Origin: DAOUKH01 sp964291475
Lineage (GTDB): Bacteria; Chloroflexota; Dehalococcoidia; SHYB01
Reading direction: 5' to 3'
DNA length: 64,000 bases
NCBI GenBank assembly: GCA_964291475.2
Contig: OZ220083.1
Location: 186,001-250,000, forward strand
Under the pieces are notes generated by a model. The model did no database searches. It saw only the letters and a list, made by a program, of their open reading frames with translations, and had not been told where the DNA came from. Shown one piece after another: positions 15,979 to 24,124 of this stretch. The position numbers and the translations under genes were made by a program. Every line of letters starts with the position of its first letter. Position 1 is the first letter of the stretch.

Positions 15979-16773
15979 CTATGGCCCAACGCGCTCCATC
16001 ACGATTTGGCGCAGCCGCCACTCGACCAGGGGCGTGTCGGCATCGCCCCGGACGATAGCGTCGAGGTCTCGTTCCATTCGGTCCAGCGTTACTGTATCCC
16101 AGTGTTCTCGTACGAAGTCGCGGCGCCGCCACTCGCCGAGATTCATGTGGAACATTCCGGCCGCTCGGCTTGCGGATACCTGGAGGCTCCTCACGGTACT
16201 GGTCCTACGGCGCGTTCCGTCCGGGCCGGCGGCCGCCTCAAGGCGGGGCCCAATGAAAAGGTCATTGCCCTGATGCTTCAACATCTTCTGCTGGATATCG
16301 AGATACGCGAGGAATTCGGGGTTGTCCGTCTCGATGTGCTCGACCTCCTCGATCAGGAGAAGGCCTCGCAGTCTAAGTTGCCCGTTCCAGAGCGCGACCG
16401 CCGCCTCCGGATCAGGCAGGTGGGTCAGCAAGAAGCGGCCGAATATGAGGTCAAACGGGCTATCAGGAAACGGGGCTGCCAGTATGTCGTGATGGTGGAA
16501 GGAGACCTTGGCGTTGGCGGTCGTCCGCGCATAGGCCAGGAAGCTCTCGGAGTTGTCGAGCCCGACGGTGTGCTCCGGCTTCAACGTGTCGGCTAGGAGA
16601 TGCGTGGAGTAGCCGGGGCCGCAACCGAGGTCTGCCGCCCGCCGCGGCGGTGTCTCGACAGACTGCCGCATGAACTCAGCAGACGACTCCGCGAAGGTGT
16701 TCGCAAGGAGGGCAAGCCGCTGGGCGGCAAGTCCGGAATCTCCGAATGCGTACCCTGTCTTGGGATTGGTCAT
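15979..16773 (-). CDS. Class I SAM-dependent methyltransferase
   Basis: 264 aa. Rossmann-type methyltransferase. Motif I is AADLGCGPGYSTHLLAD at about residues 46-62. The acidic residue after strand 2 is in TVGLDNSESF, and FDLIFGRFLLTHLPDP is the post-motif II region. The C-terminal third has no obvious assigned function. It starts 9 nt after a second methyltransferase gene, so the two are one transcription unit. The substrate cannot be told from the sequence; ubiE-like and small-molecule methyltransferases are the nearest style. Confidence 0.85.
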   Translation of the reverse strand: MTNPKTGYAFGDSGLAAQRLALLANTFAESSAEFMRQSVETPPRRAADLGCGPGYSTHLLADTLKPEHTVGLDNSESFLAYARTTANAKVSFHHHDILAAPFPDSPFDLIFGRFLLTHLPDPEAAVALWNGQLRLRGLLLIEEVEHIETDNPEFLAYLDIQQKMLKHQGNDLFIGPRLEAAAGPDGTRRRTSTVRSLQVSASRAAGMFHMNLGEWRRRDFVREHWDTVTLDRMERDLDAIVRGDADTPLVEWRLRQIVMERVGP

Positions 16774-16782
16774 GTTGGGAGC

Positions 16783-17409
16783 CTACTCGGTAGCAGGCGG
16801 TTTGCGGGCGGCGCCGACGACGTGGGGGCGGACAGGGTAGGGGCCAAAGAGAAAGTGGTCGGCGTCTTCGAGGTCGAAGCCGGCGTCGACGATGGCCTGA
16901 AGGGTGTCCCGGTTGGGGTGGCAGCCGGCGGCAAGGTGCTTCCAAGGGAATGCGGTGGCATTCTGGAAGAAGGCCCAGCCCCGGTCGGGCGACTTGACGT
17001 GCTCGACGAAGCGGATCTCGCCGCCGGGGGCGAGGACGCGCCACGCCTCGGTGAGAGTCCGCGCCGGGTCGTCGACGCTGCACAGCATGAGGGTGGCGAC
17101 CACGGTGTCGAACGATTCGTCATCGAAAGGGAGGGCCTCAGCGTCGACGTGGTGGACGTCGACTTCGATGCCGGCCGCGGCGGCCTTGGCCTTCAGGCGG
17201 CGGAGCATGTGGATGTTGGCGTCGGCGACGGTCAATGCGACGTCGGCCGCATAGTAGGAGAGGTTGGCGCCGGAGCCCGCGCCGATTTCGAGGACGCGTC
17301 CCCGCGCTCCGCCCGCGGCGCGTTCCCGGTATTGGGGATAGTAGGTTCGCTCGGCCCGGCTGAGGAGCGGATCGTAGACGGCGGCGAAGAGGCGGTAGTT
17401 CTTGGGCAT
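16783..17409 (-). CDS. Class I SAM-dependent methyltransferase (phospholipid/UbiE-like)
   Basis: 208 aa, complete. Motif I is VLEIGAGSGANLSYYA, with the acidic residue in VADANIHML. Further motifs are FDTVVATLMLCSVDDP and the post-motif RVLAPGGEIRFVEHV. The N-terminal FAAVYDPLLSRAE and the region FFQNATAFPWKHLAAGCHPNR resemble small phospholipid or quinone methyltransferases. First gene of a pair with the methyltransferase at 15979. The ATG at 17409 is the only plausible start. The substrate is not determinable. Confidence 0.85.
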   Translation of the reverse strand: MPKNYRLFAAVYDPLLSRAERTYYPQYRERAAGGARGRVLEIGAGSGANLSYYAADVALTVADANIHMLRRLKAKAAAAGIEVDVHHVDAEALPFDDESFDTVVATLMLCSVDDPARTLTEAWRVLAPGGEIRFVEHVKSPDRGWAFFQNATAFPWKHLAAGCHPNRDTLQAIVDAGFDLEDADHFLFGPYPVRPHVVGAARKPPATE

Positions 17410-17484
17410 GGTCGATTCAGCCTAGCGGAGATAGTCGCGCCCGCCAATGTTGGCAAGGTGTGACATCGGCCACTTTCGCATGCG

Positions 17485-17503
17485 GTTTCGAAACGTTTAT
17501 AAA
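17485..17503 (+). promoter_or_regulatory. 10-bp palindrome abutting a TATAAA -10 element
   Basis: GTTTCGAAAC (17485-17494) is a perfect palindrome. It is followed after 3 nt by TATAAA (17498-17503), about 40 nt before the small HTH gene. It may be an operator over the promoter; autoregulation by the HTH protein is speculative. Confidence 0.35.
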
Positions 17504-17541
17504 GAAAGTCGCAGGAATTGGCCCGCATGTGGAGGTGCAGG

Positions 17542-17763
17542 ATGGTCCGTAAGAGCAAGCTCATGAAGCAAGTCGAGAGCCGGTACGACCGGCCCTTGGA
17601 GGAGCTGCTTCCCGAGCTGTACAACGAGAAGGGGCTGCCGGCGATGGCCGCCGAGTTGGGCGTGTCGAAGGGGACGGTCTGGTACTGGCTGCTGAAATTC
17701 GGGATCAACGTGCGGCGGGTGGCGCTGTCGCCGGGCGACGACGTCGAGGTGGTGCGGCGCTAG
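17542..17763 (+). CDS. Small helix-turn-helix DNA-binding protein
   Basis: 73 aa, basic at the N-terminus (MVRKSKLMKQ). A clear helix-turn-helix lies in the middle: ALPAMAAELGVSK-like helix 1, turn, then GTVWYWLLKFGI as recognition helix. The ATG at 17542 has GGAGGTGCAG directly upstream and is preferred over an in-frame TTG at 17518. It resembles the stand-alone HTH proteins of the HTH_23/psq-like type. It sits alone between the methyltransferase pair and hyuB. Probably a transcription factor, possibly controlling its own palindrome-containing promoter. No target is known. Confidence 0.7.
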   Translation: MVRKSKLMKQVESRYDRPLEELLPELYNEKGLPAMAAELGVSKGTVWYWLLKFGINVRRVALSPGDDVEVVRR

Positions 17764-17773
17764 GCGCTGGGGT

Positions 17774-17779
17774 TAGAAT
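17774..17779 (+). promoter_or_regulatory. Possible -10 element of the hyuB-like gene
   Basis: TAGAAT lies 45 nt upstream of the ATG at 17825, between the HTH gene and the hydantoinase gene. No -35 can be assigned. Confidence 0.3.
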
Positions 17780-17824
17780 AGCCCGCCGCGAGGTCACGCG
17801 CAGCGCGGCGGGTGAGGCCCACGC

Positions 17825-19750
17825 ATGACGATGCAGCAGCCGCTGGACTTGGCCAAGCTGGCCGAGGCGCGGGGACGGGAGCCGCAGGACCGGCCGCCGG
17901 CTGACGTCGATCCGGTGACCGCCGAGGTCATCCGCGGGGCGATGGAGACGACGTGCGTCGAGGTGGCCACGCACGTCAGCCTGACGGCGACGACGCCGAT
18001 CCTGAACCAGTCGAACGAGCGCAACGCCTCGATCATGGACTGGCAGGGGCGGCTGGCGGCACTGAGCGCGGGCGTGCCCCAGTTCATGCTGAGCTCGACG
18101 CTGCCGGTGCGCTTCGCCCTGGACTTCTTCGGGAAGGACGGGCTCGCCGACGGCGACGTGATCCTCTCCAACGACCCCTACCACGGCGGCGGACACCTGC
18201 CCGACTACAACGTCTTCGCTCCCGTGTTCGACGCCGACGGGGAGCTTGCGTTGGTCGTCTCGATCCAGTGCCACCACGGCGACACCGGAGGGGCGGCGCC
18301 AGGCGGCTACCCAATGGACGCGCTCGACGTGTGGGCGGAGGGCGTCCGCTTCCCCGCGGTGAAGATCATTGAGGCTGGGAGGGAGCGCCGCGACGTCCTG
18401 TACATGCTGCAGGCCAACAACCGCCTGCCGACGTACATGGGCGATATCCGTTCGCAGATCGGGGCGTGCCGCCTCGGCGTCCGCCAACTGAAGGAGTTGC
18501 TGGCGCGCTACGGCACACCGACGGTCAAGCGGTCCGTTGACTACATGATCTGGCACTCGGAGCAGAGGTTCCGGGACGAGGTCCGCAACTGGCCTACAGG
18601 GGTCTTCGAGGCCGACATCTACGCCGACCGCGATCCGCAGGGCAATGAGGACATCCACGTCCACTGCGCGGTGACGGTCCACGACGACGGGCGGCTGACG
18701 GTGGACTTCGACGGCTCGGACAGGCGCGACAACCTCGGCTCATACAGCGCGTTCGGGAACACGCGGGGCTACGTCGTCTCGCAGCTCGCGGCGATGATGG
18801 ACCCGAGCATCCCGAAGAACGAAGGCTTCTTCAACAGCATCGAGATCCGCGCGCCGGAGGGGACGTGCGTGAACCCCCGCTACGGCAAGACGGTGGCGGC
18901 GGGGACGCATCACCCCGGCAGCGAGGTGGGCGAGGCAATCGCGGTGGCGCTGTCGCAGGCCGTGCCGGAGCGGGCCTGTCCACAGGTCTACAAGCTGGCG
19001 AGCCCCACGGTCATCTTTGGGCAGCATCCGCGGACGGGCCGCTTCTTCGTCGATCAGGGAACGGACACCTACGCCGGCTACTGCGGGGCCATCGAGGGGC
19101 AGGACGGCTGGGGAGCGCGCAACTGCAACTCCGGCAACCTCATGCGTTCGCAGGCTGAGGTGCAGGAGTCGACGTACCCCATCCGCTTCGTCACCCGCGA
19201 CATCACGCCCGACACCGGCGGGCCGGGGCAGTGGCGGGGCCATCCCGGCAGTCTTTATGTGAAGCAGCTGCTCTCCGACGTGGTGGTCAACGCGTGGATC
19301 ATGGGGGTCAAGCACCCCGTGCCCGGCATCGCCGGGGGACGGGAGGGAGCCCCGAACCATCTGATCATGCGCGGCGGCGGCCCCGATGCCTTCGAGGTGA
19401 CGTCCACGGCGTTCAAGACGCCACACGCTCCGGGCGAGGCGATCATCTACCAGTTCGGCGGCGGCGGCGGCTGGGGCGACCCGCTCGACCGCGACCCGGA
19501 GGCGGTCCGCGAGGACGTGCTCGACGAATACGTGTCAGTCGAGGGCGCCCGCCGCGACTACGGCGTCGTGCTCACCGTCGACGTCGATGACGAGTCGCTC
19601 GCCGTCGACGACGCGGCAACCGACGCGCTCCGCGCCGAACTGCGCGCCGACCCTGAACTGCGCCGGCGTCACTGGCAGGAGCGTCTCGACGCGCTCCGCC
19701 AATCGGCGGAGGAGAACGCCCGGCGCATGGCCGAGGCGCTGGGCGGCTAG
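17825..19750 (+). CDS. hyuB: Hydantoinase B/oxoprolinase-family subunit
   Basis: 641 aa, somewhat longer than the usual ~550-600 aa HyuB. Family hallmarks are DPVTAEVIRGAMETTC near residue 29, GDVILSNDPYHGGGHLPDYN, HHGDTGGAAPGGYPMDA and the C-terminal FGGGGGWGDPLDRDPE. HyuB works with HyuA, an ATP-dependent partner, in hydantoin, oxoproline or acetone-carboxylase-type reactions. No hyuA is present in this window, so the partner must be elsewhere or the protein acts alone. The stop codon overlaps the convergent SDR stop within a shared CTAG. The C-terminal ~80 residues are charged and helix-rich. Confidence 0.88.
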   Translation: MTMQQPLDLAKLAEARGREPQDRPPADVDPVTAEVIRGAMETTCVEVATHVSLTATTPILNQSNERNASIMDWQGRLAALSAGVPQFMLSSTLPVRFALDFFGKDGLADGDVILSNDPYHGGGHLPDYNVFAPVFDADGELALVVSIQCHHGDTGGAAPGGYPMDALDVWAEGVRFPAVKIIEAGRERRDVLYMLQANNRLPTYMGDIRSQIGACRLGVRQLKELLARYGTPTVKRSVDYMIWHSEQRFRDEVRNWPTGVFEADIYADRDPQGNEDIHVHCAVTVHDDGRLTVDFDGSDRRDNLGSYSAFGNTRGYVVSQLAAMMDPSIPKNEGFFNSIEIRAPEGTCVNPRYGKTVAAGTHHPGSEVGEAIAVALSQAVPERACPQVYKLASPTVIFGQHPRTGRFFVDQGTDTYAGYCGAIEGQDGWGARNCNSGNLMRSQAEVQESTYPIRFVTRDITPDTGGPGQWRGHPGSLYVKQLLSDVVVNAWIMGVKHPVPGIAGGREGAPNHLIMRGGGPDAFEVTSTAFKTPHAPGEAIIYQFGGGGGWGDPLDRDPEAVREDVLDEYVSVEGARRDYGVVLTVDVDDESLAVDDAATDALRAELRADPELRRRHWQERLDALRQSAEENARRMAEALGG

Positions 19751-20520
19751 CTTTCCATGATGTCGCCGGCGTCGACGACGAGGGTCTGGCCGGTCATGAG
19801 GGCGCTGTCGTCGGAGGCGAGGTAGAGGGCGGTGCCGGTGAGGTCGTAGGGTTGGAGCGTCTTGCCTAAGGCCTTGAAGTGGCGCTTGGCCTCGATGGCC
19901 TTCTCTGGCAGCACGCGCAGGGTCGCCTCGGTGAGGGTCGTGCCGGGGGCGATGGCGTTGACGCGGATGTTGTCGACGCCCACGGTGCGCGCCATCGACT
20001 TGGTGAGGTGGACGACGCCGGACTTGGAGAGGCCGTAGGCGTAGTTGGGGAAGGTCTTGGCGGGCCGGAATGAGACCTGCGACGGGTAGGCGGCCACCGA
20101 TGCGATGTTGATGATGGAGCCGCCGCCCCGCTCCCGCATGAAAGGGAGCACGGCGCGGCTGCAGATGAGAGTGCCGACGAGGTTGACGTCGAGCACCTTC
20201 CGCAGGTACTCGACGGAGTAGTCGCGGAAGTCGAGGTCGTAGTAGATCGCGGCGTTGTTGACGAGGACGTCGATGCCGCCGAAGCGGTCGGCCGAGAGTT
20301 GGGCCATGCGGTCGGCGCTCGCCTCGTCGGCGACGTCGGCCTCGAGGGCCATCGCCCGCCCGCCGGAGGACTCGATCTCGACGGCGACCGCCTGGGCTTG
20401 CTCGGTGCGAAGGTCGGCCACTACGACGGCGGCCCCCTCGCCGGCGAAGCGCAGGCAGTACTCGCGTCCAATCCCCTGAGCGCCGCCGGTCACGATGGCC
20501 ACTTTGTCTTCAAGCAGCAT
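19747..20520 (-). CDS. SDR-family oxidoreductase
   Basis: 257 aa classical short-chain dehydrogenase/reductase. The NAD(P)-binding motif TGGAQGIG is at about residues 11-18. An acidic residue after strand 2 (VADLRTE) favours NAD. NNAAIY and the catalytic Ser (NIASVAAY), then YGLSK as Tyr-xxx-Lys, are intact. A ~10-residue insertion (SQVSFRPAKTFPN) separates Ser and Tyr. Ends in DAGDIMES. It converges with hyuB, sharing the CTAG at 19747-19750. Substrate unknown. Confidence 0.9.
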   Translation of the reverse strand: MLLEDKVAIVTGGAQGIGREYCLRFAGEGAAVVVADLRTEQAQAVAVEIESSGGRAMALEADVADEASADRMAQLSADRFGGIDVLVNNAAIYYDLDFRDYSVEYLRKVLDVNLVGTLICSRAVLPFMRERGGGSIINIASVAAYPSQVSFRPAKTFPNYAYGLSKSGVVHLTKSMARTVGVDNIRVNAIAPGTTLTEATLRVLPEKAIEAKRHFKALGKTLQPYDLTGTALYLASDDSALMTGQTLVVDAGDIMES

Positions 20521-20564
20521 GGTGACTCCTTGGTGTTCTGCCGATCCGGCCTGGGGAATAGCCT

Positions 20565-21095
20565 CTATGTCGCCGCTCCTTCAATCAAGCCGACGACGAT
20601 GGCGGTCAGGACGAATGATGGGATGGCGGAGAGCAGGACTACAAGGACTGCCCGCCACGTTGAGGTGTAGTCCAACGCCTGCCGCACGGCAATCACCATG
20701 GCCAGGATGCTCCAGATGAAGGTCACAAGAAAGATCACCAGTCCGAGCACCGGTATAAACAGGAAGATGCTCAATATGCCCGGGGTCTGAGCAAATCCCG
20801 TGGTGCGCGCCAGTTCTCCCCAGTTGGATTCGGTCTGCTCGGTCTTCAGAATCGTGGTCCCGATGATCATGGCAAAGAAGGCCCACAACGCCCAACTCAC
20901 CACGCCACCAACGATGCCGACGACGAGCGCCTCGACAAGGTCGAAGTCGTCGCCGGCCAACAGCGCGCCGGCGATACCTGCGACAGTTACGAGGAGCACC
21001 ACGAGCAGCGCTTGTCCCGTGGCACTGCGGTCGGCTTCGATCTCCTCGTAGGTAGCTGCGTCCAACCCGGCGGCGCCGAGCATCCTCTCGATCAT
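20565..21095 (-). CDS. YIP1-family integral membrane protein
   Basis: 176 aa. A short cytoplasmic N-terminus (MIERMLGAAGLDAATYEEIE) is followed by about five hydrophobic segments, near residues 28-48, 55-82, 103-118, 120-138 and 150-172. The arrangement, with a TGFAQTPGIL loop between helices, matches the Yip1-type membrane domain. It has no catalytic residues and its function is unknown. AGAGGTGA precedes the ATG. The gene stands alone between the SDR and the exporter genes. The assignment rests on topology and the TGFAQTPG-type loop, so it is moderate. Confidence 0.7.
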   Translation of the reverse strand: MIERMLGAAGLDAATYEEIEADRSATGQALLVVLLVTVAGIAGALLAGDDFDLVEALVVGIVGGVVSWALWAFFAMIIGTTILKTEQTESNWGELARTTGFAQTPGILSIFLFIPVLGLVIFLVTFIWSILAMVIAVRQALDYTSTWRAVLVVLLSAIPSFVLTAIVVGLIEGAAT

Positions 21096-21123
21096 GGGGT
21101 CACCTCTGGTAGGGAGATGTGGG

Positions 21124-21151
21124 GCCGACGCCGCACTCTCGGGGCGTCGGC
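21124..21151 (-). terminator. Hairpin downstream of the DrrAB-type exporter
   Basis: GCCGACGCC (21124-21132) and GGCGTCGGC (21143-21151) form a perfect 9-bp stem with a 10-nt loop, about 50 nt after the permease stop. There is no U-run, so it is a weak or factor-dependent terminator candidate. Confidence 0.35.
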
Positions 21152-21199
21152 GACATGGTACTACGTTGAAGGACTGGCGGGGGCCGAGTCACGACGGGC

Positions 21200-21967
21200 C
21201 TAGGCCGTTTCCTTGCGGAACATCCAGGTGGTCCAGGTGACGAAGATGAGGGTCCCACCGACAAGGACCCAGAGGCCGGGCAGGATGGTGCTCCAGGCCC
21301 AGCCGTCGATGACGAGGGCGCGGAGGGCGTCCATGACGTAGGTGACCGGGTTGAGCTGGACGGCGACCTTGAACCAGCCGCCGAGGAGCTCGACGGGGAG
21401 GAAGGCGGTGGTGATGAAGACGAAGGGGAAGAAGATGATGAAGGAGGCCTGCATGGCCTGGGCGCTCTTGGTCTTCAGGGCGATGAGGATGCTAAGGCAC
21501 GACCAGATGAGGCCGAAGACCGAGGAGGCCAGCAGAAGCACGATGACGCCGAGGGCGCCGGTCTCGAAGGTGACGCCGAAGGCGAACGCGATGATGATGA
21601 CGACGAGCCCCTGGAGCAGGCCGCGCGTGGCCGCGACGAGGAGCGCCCCCGCCAGGATCGAGAGGCGGTTGATGGGCGCGAGGAGGAGCTTGTCGAGGTA
21701 GCCGGACAGCATGTCGGTGACAAGGGCGAGGCCGGCGTCGGCGGAGGTGAAGAGGATCGCCTGCACGACGATCATGGGAGTCAGGAAGGCCTGGTAATCG
21801 TCGGTGGGGAATTCCGGCAGGAAGATCAGGCCGTCGAAGCCGGCGCTGAAGATCACGAAGAAGAAGGCCGTGATGAAGAGGGGCGGAATGATGATGACCG
21901 GCTGCAGCATCCAGATGCGGATGTTGCGCCGGTAGAGGTAGAAGGTCTCGGCTGCTAGTCGGAGCAT
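21200..21967 (-). CDS. ABC-2 type exporter permease (DrrB-like)
   Basis: 255 aa. Six hydrophobic segments of the ABC-2 permease fold. LYRRNIRIWMLQPVII forms the N-terminal coupling region. A helix pair follows around SADAGLALVTDMLSGYLDKLLLAP-like residues 75-97. PFVFITTAFLPVELL and LNPVTYVMDALRALV near the C-terminus are typical of DrrB/NodJ-type exporters. The ATG at 21967 overlaps the stop of the ATPase gene (TGATG), so expression is coupled. A longer open frame upstream merely runs through the ATPase gene. Probably exports a lipid or drug-like molecule. Confidence 0.9.
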   Translation of the reverse strand: MLRLAAETFYLYRRNIRIWMLQPVIIIPPLFITAFFFVIFSAGFDGLIFLPEFPTDDYQAFLTPMIVVQAILFTSADAGLALVTDMLSGYLDKLLLAPINRLSILAGALLVAATRGLLQGLVVIIIAFAFGVTFETGALGVIVLLLASSVFGLIWSCLSILIALKTKSAQAMQASFIIFFPFVFITTAFLPVELLGGWFKVAVQLNPVTYVMDALRALVIDGWAWSTILPGLWVLVGGTLIFVTWTTWMFRKETA

Positions 21968-22998
21968 CAGCGGTTCTTGAGGCCGAGGAAGGGACGGAAT
22001 AGGGCGTCGCCGCCGCTGCCGGAGCCCGCGTCGGAGCGGATCGAGCGGCCAGTGAATTTCAGAAAGACGTCGTCGAGAGTGGGCTCGGAGACGGAGACCG
22101 AGGCAACGGGAACGCCGCGCTCGTTCAGCGTCCGCATCAGGTTGGCCGCCGCGGAGCCGCCGTCGTCGACGGTGATCTGCAAGCAGTCGCCGGTCCACGA
22201 GGCGTCGTGCACGTAGGGTTGCTCGGCGACCAAGGCTTGGACGCCATCGGGATCGCTGGGGGCGTCGGCGCCATCCTCGGCCGCGACGGTCAAGGAAACA
22301 ACATCGCCGCCGACCTCGTCCTTCAGCGAGTCGGGGGTGCCGCGCGCCACGATCTTGCCCTCGTCGATGATGGCGATACGCTCGCAGAGGCGGTCGGCCT
22401 CCTCCATGATCTGCGTGGTGAGCACGATGGTGACGCCCTCATCGTTGAGCTGCTTGAGGTAGTCCCAGATGGCGAGGCGGCTCTGGGGGTCGAGGCCCGT
22501 GGTGGGCTCGTCGAGGAAGAGGAGCGGCGGCTCGTGCACCAAGGCGCTCAACAGATCGACGCGCCGGCGCATTCCGCCGGAGTAGGCCCCCACCTTGCGG
22601 TCGGCGGCATCCTCCAGGCCGAGCAGCGCCAGCAGCTCGTCGGCGCGCTCCTCGGCGCGGCGGCGCGGAAGGTTGTAAAGCAGGCCTTGGAGCCGGAGGA
22701 AGTCGCGTCCCGATGCCAGGTCGTCGAGGCCGACCTCCTGAAGAGCGAAGCCGATATTCTCGCGGATGGCCCCGGGGTGGCGATCGATATCGTGGCCGGC
22801 GACGGTCACTCCTCCCGAGGTCTTCTTGAGAAGGGTGCCGAGCACCTTGAGCGTCGTGCTCTTGCCGGCGCCGTTGGGGCCGAGAAAGCCGAAGAACTCG
22901 CCTTTCGCCACGGAGAAGGAGATGCCGTCGACGGCTCGCACGCCGCCGGGGTAGACCATCACCAGGTCTTCGACCTGGAGCATCGGTTCGTTTGTCAT
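21967..22998 (-). CDS. ABC exporter ATPase (DrrA-like)
   Basis: 343 aa. Walker A is GPNGAGKST at 40-48. The signature AYSGGMRRRVDL and Walker B LLFLDEPTTGLDP follow, then the H-loop region, where the usual His is replaced (TTQIMEEADRLC). The ~90-residue C-terminal extension (DVVSLTVAAEDG onward) is the regulatory tail found in DrrA-type daunorubicin exporters. It forms one operon with the DrrB-like permease through a TGATG overlap. The start at 22998 is in an MTNEPMLQVEDL context normal for the family. Cytoplasmic, membrane-associated. Confidence 0.92.
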   Translation of the reverse strand: MTNEPMLQVEDLVMVYPGGVRAVDGISFSVAKGEFFGFLGPNGAGKSTTLKVLGTLLKKTSGGVTVAGHDIDRHPGAIRENIGFALQEVGLDDLASGRDFLRLQGLLYNLPRRRAEERADELLALLGLEDAADRKVGAYSGGMRRRVDLLSALVHEPPLLFLDEPTTGLDPQSRLAIWDYLKQLNDEGVTIVLTTQIMEEADRLCERIAIIDEGKIVARGTPDSLKDEVGGDVVSLTVAAEDGADAPSDPDGVQALVAEQPYVHDASWTGDCLQITVDDGGSAAANLMRTLNERGVPVASVSVSEPTLDDVFLKFTGRSIRSDAGSGSGGDALFRPFLGLKNR

Positions 22999-23133
22999 CG
23001 AGGGCGAGGGTCCAGTCCTTTCGGCGCCGTTGGTAGGCGGCGGCTTCGCCGACCATCCACTTTAACACGGGCGGCAGGCTAACACGGCGCCGCCGGGAGG
23101 CGGAAGGGGCCGATGTCAGGGCACGTCTCTCGT

Positions 23134-23139
23134 TATAAT
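23134..23139 (+). promoter_or_regulatory. -10 element (TATAAT)
   Basis: A perfect TATAAT lies 42 nt upstream of the ATG at 23182, divergent from the exporter operon. No recognisable -35. Confidence 0.45.
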
Positions 23140-23181
23140 CACCGGCAGACCGCGCCGGAAGGGGCGCGCGAGGGAGAGGCG

Positions 23182-24105
23182 ATGGTGAAGATCTCGGTTG
23201 GCCTGCCGACGGACAAGGTGCATTTGGGCAACGAGTTCAACAGCGGCGAGGGCGTGATGGAGATGGCCCGCGTTGCGGAGGAGGCCGGCTTCGACGCCGT
23301 CCACGTCACCGATCACCCCTTTCCGGAGGACGCCTGGATGGCCTCGGGCGGGCACCACGCGCTCGACCCGTGGGTGCCGCTCTCGTTCGCGGCGGCGGCG
23401 ACTAAGACCATTGGGCTGCAGACGCACATCCTGGTGCTGCCGTACCGAAATCCCTTCCTGACGGCGAAGTCGGTGGTGAGCCTCGACGTGCTCTCCGGGG
23501 GGCGGGTGATCGTCGGCGTGGCGGCGGGCTATCTGGAGCCGGAGTTCGACTCGTTGGGCGTCGATTACGCCGAACGCAACGAGTTGACCGACGAAGCGAT
23601 CGTCGCGATGAAGCGAGCATGGACCGAGGACGGCATCTCGATGCAAGGCCGGCACTTTTCGGTGCAGGGCCATTCCATGCTGCCGAAGCCGCGGCAGAAG
23701 CCGCATCCGCCGATCTGGATCGGGGGCAACAGCAAGCGGGCGATACGGCGGGCCATCGACCTCGCCGACGGCTGGATCCCCATTCCCAACTTCAAGACGA
23801 CGGTGGCCCGGCGCAAGACGCCGGCCATCGAAAACCTCGACGACCTGCAGGGCCGCATCGACTACGCCCGCGAGTACGCGGAGAGCACCGGTCGCACCGC
23901 TCCGCTCGACATCGTCTTTGTCCCCTTCGGGCTCGGCGACTTCCGCAATCCCACATTCAGCCCCGAGGAGTTCCTCGACAACGCAGGGCGGCTCCGGGAG
24001 ATGGGCGTGACGTGGCTGAGCGTGAACCTGCCCAGCGACAACCGCGCCGTCCTGCTGGAGAGTATGCGGCGCTTCTCCGAAGAGGTCAGGTCCAAGCTCG
24101 GCTAA
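23182..24105 (+). CDS. LLM-class F420-dependent-type oxidoreductase
   Basis: 307 aa. Luciferase-like TIM barrel resembling the TIGR03619-type F420-dependent group. Characteristic segments are EEAGFDAVHVTDHPFP, GLQTHILVLPYRNPFLTAK, the phosphate loop LSGGRVIVGVAAGYL and PKPRQKPHPPIWIGGNSKRAI, with ADGWIPIP after it. The start at 23182 follows GGGAGAGGCG; an upstream in-frame ATG at 23113 lies before the -10 element and is not used. 19 nt separate it from the esterase gene, so both are probably co-transcribed. Confidence 0.88.
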   Translation: MVKISVGLPTDKVHLGNEFNSGEGVMEMARVAEEAGFDAVHVTDHPFPEDAWMASGGHHALDPWVPLSFAAAATKTIGLQTHILVLPYRNPFLTAKSVVSLDVLSGGRVIVGVAAGYLEPEFDSLGVDYAERNELTDEAIVAMKRAWTEDGISMQGRHFSVQGHSMLPKPRQKPHPPIWIGGNSKRAIRRAIDLADGWIPIPNFKTTVARRKTPAIENLDDLQGRIDYAREYAESTGRTAPLDIVFVPFGLGDFRNPTFSPEEFLDNAGRLREMGVTWLSVNLPSDNRAVLLESMRRFSEEVRSKLG

Positions 24106-24124
24106 AGCCCGAAAGGAGCGCACC

